Shown here piece by piece: positions 37,567 through 45,987 of a stretch of 50,289 nucleotides of DNA; position 1 is the first letter of the stretch, and every line of letters begins with the position of its first letter. Source of the stretch: an uncultured Acetobacteraceae bacterium (GTDB taxonomy: Bacteria > Pseudomonadota > Alphaproteobacteria > Acetobacterales > Acetobacteraceae); NCBI GenBank assembly GCA_903924985.1, contig CAIYDT010000049.1, positions 1 through 50,289 of the forward strand, given 5' to 3'. Under the pieces are notes generated by a model. It had not been told where the DNA came from and did not search any database. It saw only the letters and a program-made list of their open reading frames with translations. The position numbers and the translations under genes were made by a program.

Positions 37567-39912
37567 TCAGAACCGGATGCGCATGCCCGCACCAATTACG
37601 TGGACGGAGTCGTTGGGGTTGAGCGTGCCGGGCAGAAGAATATTGGCGTACTGCGTGGGGCTCGTGCCGGTCATGAAGTCCTTGTAGACGAACCGCTCGT
37701 AAGCGTAGCCGAACAGCAGGGTGATATTCGGCCGGATCGTGTATTCGCCATGGATCGATACCATGTTCAGCATTGACGTCACGTCGGGCAGTGGCTGCAT
37801 GTTGATGTTCGCCTGGGTGATCTGACTGCCGGTCACCGTCGATCCGAAGAACACCACGCTGTCGCCGAGCGCATAGGCGGTATCGCCGTAGGCGAAGTTG
37901 TAGTCCAGGCTGAGTTTCAGCACGTCCGGGATCGCTTTCCAGTCCACGCTGATACCGGCCGTGTGTACCGAGTCCGTGGTCTTGGCCGACCATGGCACAA
38001 CGAACTGGCTCGCCGTTGGTGGGGCAGTGGTGCTGCTTTCGTACAGGCTGCTCTGTTCGTAGTAGATCTGCTGGAAGTTGTAGAAGGCATGGGCGCTGAG
38101 GTTCGGCGTGACCTGCCAGTTCACGTCGGGACCGATCACCAGATTGTGGTTGTTCCTCAGCCCGTAGGACGAGTCCGGGTACCGATCCGAGGAGTATTTC
38201 ACCATCAGCGACGCTGTCAGGTTGTTGATCGGCGACAGATCGATCATGGCTTTCACGTCGTCGTGTTTACGCGATGCCTCGAAATACATCAGGAAGGTGG
38301 CGGGGTCGCGCGCCGATTCGCCGAGCATCGCCCAGGTTGTATTGTTGTTGTAGTTATGGGCATCGCGGTCCTGATGGGAGTAACTCAGGGCGCCGAATAC
38401 ATTGTCGAATACCTGGCTCCGGACTTTGGCCGTGACCGTGTTCGTGGTGACGAACGAGGTATTGGCGTAGCTCCGGTAGGTGGTTTCGAATGTTTCGTTC
38501 AGCGTCACCTTGGTCTGCGGCAAGATGCGGTAACCGGCCTCTGCCGTGAACGTCTGGTGATCGTAGCTGTACGGCAGGTTGCTATAGATCGCGGCGCCGA
38601 CGGTCGCGAGGGTATTGTGATCCTCCTGATAGGCATTGCGCGGCGTTTGGTTGTCGCGGTCGTCGATCGTGTAGGAGAGGCGCACATCCAGCTTCGGCAG
38701 GGGCCGCGTGGTCAGCGCGACATTGCCATAGATCGTCTGTACTAAGCCGCTCAAACTCGCCCTCGGTTCGTTCAACGTCGCGGCCGCATTGCCTGTCGCG
38801 TTTTGGAACGCGGCGTTCTGCATTTGCACGCCGTAAGCAAAGTTCGCATTGACGCGCGTTGTCGGGCTGAAGTTGTAACCGAGCATCATCTTGACCTGAT
38901 GCGCGGAATTGGACGGCGGCAGAACGTATGGCGCAAACATGTTTGCCATTTGCGACGCCGTGCCGAAGCTGGAACCGGTGAACGCGTAGGGGTTCGCCGC
39001 ATTGAACACCGACAGGTTGTCAGTAAAGTTGCTGAAGCTGTATCCAACCTGAGCCTGGAACCGCTCGTTCCCGTACGCCGCCATGAGATCGTAGCGATCG
39101 GTGTCGTAGTCGATCGGCTGGGCAAAGTAGCCCAACGCGCTGGTGAATGTGGTCGGTGCGGCCGCCGACGAGCTCGTGGCGGACGGCGTGCCCGAGATAT
39201 TCAAGGAGTTGGCCTGGTATCCGGTCTTGTGTTCATGACGCACAGAACCAGTGATGGTCCAGTCGTTCCATTGCCACTTGCCGGCGCCGGCAAAGATGTC
39301 GCGCTGCGTTCCAATTCTGTAGTTATACAGCAGGTTGGCCGGTGAGCTTGTATACGCAGGCTGCCATATCGCGGGGCCGGATACGCCGGGTGCGTATGGG
39401 TAACCGAGCGCTGGGACCGAATTGGCGATCTTGTTGAAGGTTACGCCGAGGCCGCCCGGTGCGAGGCCCGGAACCAAGGCCCCCGACTTCGTCCAGATAC
39501 TCTCGAATATGTTGGTGGCGTTGTACGGGATGCCGTCGTAGGCGAAGGTTAATCCCCAACTGCCTTGTTCGCCGAACTTCGCGGTAAAGGACCGGTCGTC
39601 GAAGCCCATATCGGTGCCTTGGATGTCCCAGTATCGGGTGCCACCGGAGTCCCAGGCATCCTGGCCGCGGAACTGGAAGGCGCCCAGTCCGCTAAAGCCA
39701 GGATCCACCGCGCCCGAGAAGCGCCCAAGGTAGACCGATGGGGCGGTGCGGTATTCGGCACCGATACTGATCCAGTTGTTGGACACTGTTGTCGACGGCG
39801 CGGATTTTTTGGCGGCATCGGAACTGTCGTCGCTGCTCTGCGCATAAGCGTGCAACGGCAGGAAACAGACGCTCGCTGCCAGCGCGGCTTTGAGTGAACC
39901 ATGGATGTTCAT
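37567..39912 (-). CDS. mtrB: MtrB/PioB-family outer-membrane beta-barrel of the decaheme conduit
   Basis: A 781-residue outer-membrane protein. It has a signal peptide MNIHGSLKAALAASVCFLPL ending AYAQ, then long alternating amphipathic strands rich in aromatic and polar residues, and a C-terminal strand ending GAGMRIRF with terminal Phe. The order NNWISIGAEYR, GAFQFRGQDAW and GMGFDDRSF-like segments near the start, and repeated turns such as FLMYFEASRKHDDVKAMIDL, fit the MtrB/PioB family that sheaths an MtrA-type cytochrome. I see no CXXC near the mature N-terminus, which Shewanella MtrB has. It starts 16 bp after the decaheme gene. Symbol by family, not proven orthology. Confidence 0.85.
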   Translation of the reverse strand: MNIHGSLKAALAASVCFLPLHAYAQSSDDSSDAAKKSAPSTTVSNNWISIGAEYRTAPSVYLGRFSGAVDPGFSGLGAFQFRGQDAWDSGGTRYWDIQGTDMGFDDRSFTAKFGEQGSWGLTFAYDGIPYNATNIFESIWTKSGALVPGLAPGGLGVTFNKIANSVPALGYPYAPGVSGPAIWQPAYTSSPANLLYNYRIGTQRDIFAGAGKWQWNDWTITGSVRHEHKTGYQANSLNISGTPSATSSSAAAPTTFTSALGYFAQPIDYDTDRYDLMAAYGNERFQAQVGYSFSNFTDNLSVFNAANPYAFTGSSFGTASQMANMFAPYVLPPSNSAHQVKMMLGYNFSPTTRVNANFAYGVQMQNAAFQNATGNAAATLNEPRASLSGLVQTIYGNVALTTRPLPKLDVRLSYTIDDRDNQTPRNAYQEDHNTLATVGAAIYSNLPYSYDHQTFTAEAGYRILPQTKVTLNETFETTYRSYANTSFVTTNTVTAKVRSQVFDNVFGALSYSHQDRDAHNYNNNTTWAMLGESARDPATFLMYFEASRKHDDVKAMIDLSPINNLTASLMVKYSSDRYPDSSYGLRNNHNLVIGPDVNWQVTPNLSAHAFYNFQQIYYEQSSLYESSTTAPPTASQFVVPWSAKTTDSVHTAGISVDWKAIPDVLKLSLDYNFAYGDTAYALGDSVVFFGSTVTGSQITQANINMQPLPDVTSMLNMVSIHGEYTIRPNITLLFGYAYERFVYKDFMTGTSPTQYANILLPGTLNPNDSVHVIGAGMRIRF

Positions 39913-39928
39913 TGTCGTGTGCTCCGGC

Positions 39929-40864
39929 CTAGCGTGTGAAGAACGTGCCGTTGGGGCTGTTCGAGCCATGGATTTGCGAGTGGCAATTCACACACCCACG
40001 GGCCATCAGTCGGACGTTGGCGTTGATTTGTCCCGGGAGACTCTGTCCCGCCAGCGGTATGGATTGATGGCTACTATTGGCGTGACATTCCTGGCAGAGA
40101 TAAGGCGGGCGCTGCACCAGCAGCCGGGCCTGCGTGGAGCCGTGCGGCGTATGGCAGGTCAGGCAGTTTTCACGCACCGGCTCGTGTTCCCACAGCAACG
40201 GCCCGCGCTTTTCAGCATGGCAGTTGTAGCAGGTCTCGTTGACGGTGAATTCCTTCAGCAGCTTGGGGCCAGGCGAACCGTGCGGGTTGTGGCAGTCGGA
40301 GCAGACGACCTTACCCTCGCGGATCGGATGGTGAGAGAATTTGAAGCTGTCGGACCGCTGTTCGGCGTGACAGGTGAAGCATTTCGCCGGTTGGGTGAAT
40401 TTCACCAGCACCGGATCCTTAACCACATGGAGCGTGTGGCAGTTGGTGCATGCGACATCGTTCGTGGCGTGCTGACTACCCTGCCAGTTCATCCGCAGGC
40501 CGGCCTGGTGACAGTTAAGGCATTGCTCGTTGCGCACCGCGACCGGGGAGATGTTGGGACCCTTGAATACGATCATGGGGCTTTTCGCCCTCAGCGCGGC
40601 ATGATCGGCACTGGGGCCGTGGCACGCTTCGCACCCTTGCCCACTACCGAACGGCGAATGCCGATCGCCCTTCACCGCGTGCGGCGTCTGCAGAATGGGC
40701 GTAACTTTCGCGTCGACGCCATGGCACGTCAAACATGTGCGTTCGGCATTGGGAGCGAACGCGGGCGGTGACGCCGCGGGTTGCGGGGCTTGGGCTGCCG
40801 CTGGAAGCGCTCCCAACGTTAGCGCAATCCCGAGCAGCAGCGTTTGCGCGAAGGTCTGCTTCAT
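39929..40864 (-). CDS. mtrA: MtrA/PioA/DmsE-type periplasmic decaheme cytochrome c
   Basis: A 311-residue secreted cytochrome. After the signal peptide (MKQTFAQTLLLGIALTLG... ending AAAQ) there are exactly ten CXXCH sites: CLTCH, CEACH, CLNCH, CTNCH, CFTCH, CSDCH, CYNCH, CLTCH, CQECH and CVNCH, spread evenly along the chain. The length and spacing match MtrA-family cytochromes, which form a heme wire inserted in the MtrB/PioB barrel and carry electrons across the outer membrane. It is the promoter-proximal gene of the pair, after a 629-bp gene-free stretch. Hemes are attached by the Ccm system (ccmAB at 2280-3547). The direction of electron flow is not readable. Confidence 0.93.
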   Translation of the reverse strand: MKQTFAQTLLLGIALTLGALPAAAQAPQPAASPPAFAPNAERTCLTCHGVDAKVTPILQTPHAVKGDRHSPFGSGQGCEACHGPSADHAALRAKSPMIVFKGPNISPVAVRNEQCLNCHQAGLRMNWQGSQHATNDVACTNCHTLHVVKDPVLVKFTQPAKCFTCHAEQRSDSFKFSHHPIREGKVVCSDCHNPHGSPGPKLLKEFTVNETCYNCHAEKRGPLLWEHEPVRENCLTCHTPHGSTQARLLVQRPPYLCQECHANSSHQSIPLAGQSLPGQINANVRLMARGCVNCHSQIHGSNSPNGTFFTR

Positions 40865-41493
40865 ATCGGGGCCCCCTGTAGGTCGTGTGAAGTCATGGTT
40901 TGATGGCTACAAAACTCGCCCCGCCACGGCGGGTAAGGACGGCTCGTCCTGCGTGGCGTCGCCAAGGCGGTGCTCGATCGGTCCTGATTTATATCGGACC
41001 TCCCGACATTCCGGCGCCGGCCAACGATTGTCGGAGGCTGTGTGCCGCGTCTAGCGGCAGCCGGCACTGCGTCAGTTCGTGACATGGGCATCGGAGTCAT
41101 CGCAGATACCACCCTCATCCAATCCAAATCGGTGCGCCCGAGTGATTCGCTGCCGCCGATCCGTTGGTAGTGACATTTGCTTACTCCGCTCGGCCGCAAA
41201 CGTTAGCACCAGGTTACCGAAAGTTTATCATACCAGTCAAGATGTGCGTTATCGCGCACCGTGCCCGGCTCGTGGCGGAACGGTCTGGGGGGCAAACAGC
41301 CCGTCGCTCGGCCGCTTGGGGCGGGTGAAATCGGCGGAAAGGGCGGAAGATGCTGCTCAACAAACAGCCCCACACCGCGATCACGATGTGAGGCTGTCGG
41401 GCGCATCGACTGGCTTGGCCCTTCGCGAGAACGGCGGCCGTGCCCTATCGCTCGGGTAATGCCAGCCGACTCTCGCGGCCGGCGGCAGCGTTC
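40865..41493. other. Gene-free stretch upstream of mtrA
   Basis: No convincing coding region in 629 bp; short open frames on both strands have poor codon patterns and no ribosome-binding sites. It holds the conserved 36-bp element at 41202-41237 and must carry the mtrAB promoter. AAACAGCCC occurs twice (near 41294 and 41365). A long untranslated leader or a small RNA cannot be excluded. Confidence 0.6.
41202..41237 (-). promoter_or_regulatory. Conserved 36-bp element, copy A (upstream of mtrA)
   Basis: Matches the element at 48023-48058 at 28 of 36 positions without gaps. It includes ATACCAGT. On the minus strand it reads ACTGGTATGATAAAC, in which TGG-TATGAT resembles an extended -10 promoter. 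It lies about 340-370 bp upstream of the mtrA start. It may be an operator, a promoter, or both. Confidence 0.55.
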
Positions 41494-41907
41494 TCAGTTG
41501 TCTTTGGCACCCTCACGAATCCAGGTGCGGATCGCGTTACGGTCACAAATGGATAACTGTTTCTGCGTGTTGTGCGGCATGCGCAGGGTGGGGCTGGCGC
41601 GCCAATCGATCAGGCGCATCAGATTACTGGCGTCCGGATCGCGGGGGATCACCATCGGTCCGAATTTCGTTCCCTTCATGACCCCGGCGTAGCTCGTCAG
41701 GTCCATGCCGCTGACCTTGTAGCCCTCGCCGTTCGGCGAGTGGCAGGTCACACAGCGCATCTGGAACACCGGCAGGATATCCTCCTTGAAGCTTACCGGC
41801 GGCTCCTTGGGACCTGCCGCGCAAGAGGGGCTCGATGCGCCGGGCGCGAAGAGGGGGATCGCGGCAAGGGCAGCGATTACAGCAAAAGCCGCATATCTGG
41901 TTTTCAT
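41494..41907 (-). CDS. Small monoheme c-type cytochrome
   Basis: A 137-residue exported protein. A signal peptide (MKTRYAAFAVIAALAAIPLF) is followed by SFKEDILPVFQMRCVTCHSP, the single heme site, at about residue 55. A C-terminal RNAIRTWIREGAKDN helix follows, as in cytochromes of the short 'planctomycete-type' c family. A methionine for the sixth ligand could come from LRMPHNT. It follows the membrane cytochrome gene by 54 bp and is probably part of the same transcript; it could shuttle electrons in the periplasm. Confidence 0.85.
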   Translation of the reverse strand: MKTRYAAFAVIAALAAIPLFAPGASSPSCAAGPKEPPVSFKEDILPVFQMRCVTCHSPNGEGYKVSGMDLTSYAGVMKGTKFGPMVIPRDPDASNLMRLIDWRASPTLRMPHNTQKQLSICDRNAIRTWIREGAKDN

Positions 41908-41961
41908 TTCACTACTCTCCTATCGTAGCGGGCTGCCAGACGCCGGCGGCGGTGACAGCCC

Positions 41962-42756
41962 TCAGTCGATGCTGGTCGGATTGTCGGGCCGCCGGTCGAG
42001 CACGGGCCGTGGCGTCCGGGAAAACCACATTTGGTACATCGTCACTACCCACATGAAGGCGAAACACATCCCCATTATCGCCCCGCCGGCGATGACCAGC
42101 CAGGCGAATGGGTGAAACAATTTGGTGAAGTACCAGGAGCTGACATCCGTGACGATGGCAACATACGGCAGGCCGATAACCAGGCATTTGAACCATATCG
42201 GCCGGACATAGGCGTGATGGAACATCGTGCCCATGACGAAGAAGATGAGGGTCAGTCCGAACAGGTGGATGTGCGATACGCGCACCAGCGTGAAGATATC
42301 GGCCCCAGTATCCAACCCGGTCACCTTTTTCAGGTTGTCGTAGCCTACCAGGGTCGGCAAATGCGGATTGCTGCCGTCGTGGCACATGGCGCAGCGCTTC
42401 TGCACCAAGGCGCGGATATCGGATTCGTATGGAGTTTGCTGAGACCCGGTCTGGACCCAATGCAGCAGGGTGTTAACCTCATCGGGCGGTAGCATGTCCC
42501 GCATCGGACCGTGCAGCGCCGTTTCCAGACGGGAGCCCTTGGCGCTGCCGCTGTACGCCACCACCAAATCCTGGTAGGTCAGCATCGACGGGTCGCCGTT
42601 CGCTCGGCCAGCGTAGGTGTGCCAAAGATAGAGCAACGCGAACAGATATCCCATCGCCAGCACGAGAAGCGTCGCTGTGTACATCGTACGCAGGCTGTAA
42701 GGCATCTCCGAGTAGTGATGAAACAGCCGATGGAGAGGTACGTCGCGGTCGCTCAT
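41962..42756 (-). CDS. Integral membrane protein with one c-type heme motif
   Basis: A 264-residue protein with one N-terminal membrane helix (TMYTATLLVLAMGYLFALLY), a periplasmic loop of about 100 residues holding CAMCHDGSNPHLP, then about three more helices (HIHLFGLTLIFFVMGTMFHH, VIGLPYVAIVTDVSSW, AWLVIAGGAIMGMCFAFMW). Several histidines lie in or next to the helices (HIHLFG, MFHHAY), so b-type heme binding in the membrane is possible. AAGGAAACC precedes ATG 42756. I know no characterised family for this architecture. Its place between cytochrome genes makes a membrane electron-transfer role likely. Confidence 0.75.
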   Translation of the reverse strand: MSDRDVPLHRLFHHYSEMPYSLRTMYTATLLVLAMGYLFALLYLWHTYAGRANGDPSMLTYQDLVVAYSGSAKGSRLETALHGPMRDMLPPDEVNTLLHWVQTGSQQTPYESDIRALVQKRCAMCHDGSNPHLPTLVGYDNLKKVTGLDTGADIFTLVRVSHIHLFGLTLIFFVMGTMFHHAYVRPIWFKCLVIGLPYVAIVTDVSSWYFTKLFHPFAWLVIAGGAIMGMCFAFMWVVTMYQMWFSRTPRPVLDRRPDNPTSID

Positions 42757-42871
42757 GTTGGTTTCCTTGGTCTTTCCACCGGCTTGCGTCCGGACGCGGT
42801 TCACACCGTATCCAGGGGCCTCTTGCCCCAGTTATTGCCGGACGCAGTTGCCGGTGCGGTTGGATGTTACA

Positions 42872-43177
42872 TCATTTGAGCGACGCATAGTAGGCGGCCA
42901 GATTCGCCGAGTCGGCGTCGCTGAGCTGTACCGCCTGCGCCTTCATCAATTCATTCACACGCTTTCCGGATTTGAAGTCCTGTATCGACTGGACAAAGCG
43001 CGCCTCATCGAGTCCCGCGGTCTTCGGTCCCACTGCGGTACCCTCGCCGTTTGCCCCGTGACACATCGCGCAGGTCGTGGCCTTGGCCTTGCCTGCCGCG
43101 GCGTCGCCAGCGGCCTGGGCGGCTCCGGCAGCGCCCAACGATCCGATGACCAGGGCGGTCAGCAACATACGGTTCAT
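42872..43177 (-). CDS. Class I cytochrome c (cytochrome c553/c5-like)
   Basis: A 101-residue soluble cytochrome. The signal peptide MNRMLLTALVIGSLGAAGAA is cleaved near AQA-AGDA; the heme motif is TTCAMCHGANGEGTAVGP; the C-terminal helix LSDADSANLAAYYASLK is typical of class I. A methionine axial ligand is available in ELMKAQAV. ATG 43177 has AAGGAAC upstream; the longer open frame would place extra residues before the signal peptide. It is probably the diffusible periplasmic carrier linking the inner-membrane module with MtrA. Confidence 0.9.
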   Translation of the reverse strand: MNRMLLTALVIGSLGAAGAAQAAGDAAAGKAKATTCAMCHGANGEGTAVGPKTAGLDEARFVQSIQDFKSGKRVNELMKAQAVQLSDADSANLAAYYASLK

Positions 43178-43259
43178 CTTAGGTTCCTTTCCAGGGTTGA
43201 CCAACTGGCTGGGGCGCACGCCCAGCACGACGTGGCGGTCGCCGGTCGCGAGTGGCTTT

Positions 43260-43277
43260 GGCCTCAAGGCTGAGGCC
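43260..43277. terminator. Short hairpin between tetraheme and monoheme cytochrome genes
   Basis: GGCCTCA-AGGC-TGAGGCC forms a perfect 7-bp stem with a 4-base loop, about 42 bp past the stop of the tetraheme gene. No T-tract follows, so it may tune expression within the operon rather than end it. Confidence 0.35.
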
Positions 43278-43318
43278 GCGGCCGGCAAGCGGTATGCGGT
43301 GCGCCGCATCCTCATCGC

Positions 43319-44605
43319 CTATCGTGCCGGCACTGGCACGTAGACAACAGCACGCGCCTTCTGGCGCGCGTAGTGGGCTGCGAGACCATCGATAGCGGCG
43401 TCGCTTAACACCCCGGACATCGCGGCCATCTCCGGGCTCGTGCGTGACCCCGCTTTGTAGGCGCGCAGCACTCTCTCGAGATAACCAACGCGCTGGCCGG
43501 CCAGCGCCGGTACCCGTGGATCGGTGCTGCTGCCATTCACGCCGTGGCATCGGTCACAACGCTCCGCCCATTCCACGGTGGTCAGTGGCTTGCGCACGTT
43601 CGGTGCCGCGGGTTGCTGCGCTGCGTAGAACGCCGCCACGTCCTTTACCGCGGCCTCGCTAAACGCCGCTACGATGCCCTTCATCGTCGGATCGTCGCGC
43701 GATCCGTCCTTGTAGGCATGCAACGCGGCCGTCAGCGCCTGTGCATCCTGCCCCGCGAGGCTCGGCGACGCCGGGTTGCCGCTGACGCCTTGCGCGCCGT
43801 GACACCCGGCACAGGCCGTGGCAGCCGCTTTGCCCGCCGCCGCATCGCCTTGCGCCGGCGTCTGCGCCCGGTCTGGCTTTTGCAGTGCGTAATGGAGTGC
43901 GATGTTATCGAGCCGGGCGCCGTCGACCGTCGCCAGCATCGCCTTCATAACGTCACTTTTGCGCTGACCGCTCTTGTACGCCTTCATCGCCGCCACGAGG
44001 TATTGCGGCTCCAACCCGGTGAGGTTTGGGATTCCGGGAGTTTTGCTGACCCCGTCCTCACCATGGCAACCGGCACAGGCAGCGGCGGCCGCCTTCCCCG
44101 CTTCGGCCGGATCCGGTGCGGCTGGGACGGCGGGTGCGTTGCCGGCCGGTTGCGGCGGATCGAGACTGGCATAGAAGGCAGAAACCTGGACCAAAGCGTC
44201 GCTGCTCAGGAACTTGACCATGCCATTCATATTATCGTCGCCGCGTGCACCCGACTGATATGCTCGCAGTTCACGATACAAGTACGCGGCGCGCTGCCCG
44301 GCCAGATGCGGCACGCCGGGGGTAGAACTGATGCCGTCCGGGCCGTGGCACCGTGCGCAGGAGGCTTCGGCGAGGCGCCTACCGTCAGCGACGTCGAGCG
44401 CGGTAGCGTAGATGGGGCGCAAATCGTCGGCGGCCGCCGGAGGCATCGGCGGTTGCGCCGAGGCGCGCCCAGCGCCGCCCAAACAGGCCATCGCCGCCAG
44501 CGCGCCCGCCAACAATGCGACGCGACCCGCGCGGGGCCACCCGGCCGCTGCCCGCACGCCCGCGGCACGGCCGGTGCGGCCATTCCTGTCGTTTTGGTCT
44601 TGCAT
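43319..44605 (-). CDS. Tetraheme protein built from four cytochrome c domains
   Basis: A 428-residue exported protein made of four consecutive class I-like cytochrome c domains of about 90 residues. Heme sites are CARCHGPDG, CAGCHGEDG, CAGCHGAQG and CDRCHGVNG. Each domain repeats PGxPxLxGxxxxYL...AYKSGxR and ends with an ALHYA-like helix, as in the cytochrome c553/c4 family, so the gene arose by internal duplication. ATG 44605 is preferred because a hydrophobic signal (VALLAGALAAMACLGG ending RASA) follows; the frame stays open to ATG 44812, which would overlap the NrfD gene by four bases but add ~70 residues before the signal. It probably links quinol oxidation to the soluble carriers. Confidence 0.87.
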   Translation of the reverse strand: MQDQNDRNGRTGRAAGVRAAAGWPRAGRVALLAGALAAMACLGGAGRASAQPPMPPAAADDLRPIYATALDVADGRRLAEASCARCHGPDGISSTPGVPHLAGQRAAYLYRELRAYQSGARGDDNMNGMVKFLSSDALVQVSAFYASLDPPQPAGNAPAVPAAPDPAEAGKAAAAACAGCHGEDGVSKTPGIPNLTGLEPQYLVAAMKAYKSGQRKSDVMKAMLATVDGARLDNIALHYALQKPDRAQTPAQGDAAAGKAAATACAGCHGAQGVSGNPASPSLAGQDAQALTAALHAYKDGSRDDPTMKGIVAAFSEAAVKDVAAFYAAQQPAAPNVRKPLTTVEWAERCDRCHGVNGSSTDPRVPALAGQRVGYLERVLRAYKAGSRTSPEMAAMSGVLSDAAIDGLAAHYARQKARAVVYVPVPAR

Positions 44606-44808
44606 GATGCCCTGTTGCTGCTTGTTCACGGACCTATCCTGGCCGCTTCCGGTTCTGGCCGCTCTCGCCGATACCGGCCATTGCTGGGTATGCGGTTTCG
44701 CCACGATATCGGATCGCCGCTTCAATGGCCAGGGAACGATGCCCGTTGCGACTGACGCATGCGGCGGCACCGATCCCGAATACCGATGGTCCTGCGATCC
44801 GGCGAACA

Positions 44809-45987
44809 TCATGCTTCCTCGGGATCGTGCCAGGGCGGCAGAAACTGAACCACCACGGCCAGCAGGATCATTGGCGCGGCCAGAACGGCGGCTGCGATCA
44901 GGATGCCGTCCTCACCGAACCATTCGGGCGTGAATCTAAGCAGGCCAGCACCCGTCTTCGAGATTTCCTGCCCGCCAATGACCACGTTGAAGCGCATCAT
45001 CAGCACCGAGAACATAACCAGCAGCGCGCTGAGCGCAATCATTGCCACCAGCGGCTTCCCGGTCGTGCCACGCCAGAACAGGTACGACAGGATCATCAGA
45101 GGCGTCACCGCCCCGACGCCGAATTGCAGGATGAAGAAGGGGACGATCAGCGGCCCGTTGACGAAGGCCATAATCATCTCGATCCCCTCGCGTCCGCGAT
45201 AGACGAGCGCGCCGAATTCCACCCCTTCCAGAAGCAGGGCGAACATCAGGAAGCCCCACATCGCGTAGGCCATGACCTTGAGGCAGGCGATATCCACACG
45301 CACGCGCCGCAACTGGCAGCAGACGATATAAATCAAAATCTGTAGCGCCGTACCGGAGATGATCGCCGAGAACAGAAAGATGACCGGCATCAAATCGGAC
45401 GACCACCATTCGCGCGATTTCAGCGAGCCGAAGACGAATCCGACATAGCCGTGCAAGCCGTGCGCGCCGGGTATGCCGATGATGGCCAACGCCAGGATCC
45501 ATTTGCGGTCGTAGCGCATCGCCTTCTCGGACAGGTCGTACGATCCGAGCGACGCCACACGAAATATCTGCCCAAGAAGATCGTTCCGGGCTTGTGCCTG
45601 CTCCACGATGTAGGGGCGGAATACGAACCAGCACTCGAGCATCAGCAGGATGATGTAGAATCCAGCAACGTAGCCGAACATCGCCATGGCCGACGTCGTG
45701 TGCGGTGTCAGCACCGCGTTGAAGGCGCGCTCCGGGTGGCCGAGGTGCAGCAGCAGCGGACTGGGCACGAAGATCATCAGACAGAGGGAGGAGAGCAGGG
45801 CGAAATGCGCGACCGGGCGGAGCCGCTCGAAGCCGAACACCTGATAGAGGCTCGACACGGTGAAGGAGCCGGCTACCAGCCCCGTGAGGTAAGGGTAAAC
45901 CACGATGAGCAGGGACCAGGGCAGGACCGTCTCATTGGGATAGACGTAGCCGGTGTAAGGCATGGTTTCAAATAACGGATGCATCAA
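44809..45987 (-). CDS. NrfD/PsrC-type integral membrane quinone-interacting subunit
   Basis: A 392-residue membrane protein with about nine or ten helices. Family features are the N-terminal YVYPNETVLPWSLLIVVYPY, GLVAGSFTVSSL, HLGHPERAFNAVL and the later GIPGAHGLHGYVGFVFGS. NrfD proteins oxidise or reduce quinones and pass electrons to a partner ferredoxin on the periplasmic side. It overlaps the ferredoxin gene by four bases, the usual arrangement. With the ferredoxin and the hexaheme protein it makes a module like NrfBCD, Qrc or alternative complex III, but without their large catalytic subunit. Confidence 0.9.
   Translation of the reverse strand: MMHPLFETMPYTGYVYPNETVLPWSLLIVVYPYLTGLVAGSFTVSSLYQVFGFERLRPVAHFALLSSLCLMIFVPSPLLLHLGHPERAFNAVLTPHTTSAMAMFGYVAGFYIILLMLECWFVFRPYIVEQAQARNDLLGQIFRVASLGSYDLSEKAMRYDRKWILALAIIGIPGAHGLHGYVGFVFGSLKSREWWSSDLMPVIFLFSAIISGTALQILIYIVCCQLRRVRVDIACLKVMAYAMWGFLMFALLLEGVEFGALVYRGREGIEMIMAFVNGPLIVPFFILQFGVGAVTPLMILSYLFWRGTTGKPLVAMIALSALLVMFSVLMMRFNVVIGGQEISKTGAGLLRFTPEWFGEDGILIAAAVLAAPMILLAVVVQFLPPWHDPEEA

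Noticed and set aside
37567..40864. DMSO reductase export pair (DmsEF) of a DMSO respiration operon
   Set aside because: The barrel and decaheme protein would fit, but there is no molybdopterin DmsA-type subunit anywhere in the cluster.
40861..41406. Short minus-strand open frames upstream of mtrA
   Set aside because: Biased, low-complexity translations (many Arg, Pro, Thr) without start signals; typical random frames in GC-rich DNA.
44606..44812. Extended start of the tetraheme cytochrome at ATG 44812
   Set aside because: It overlaps the NrfD stop neatly, but it would place about 70 residues before the signal peptide; kept only as an alternative.
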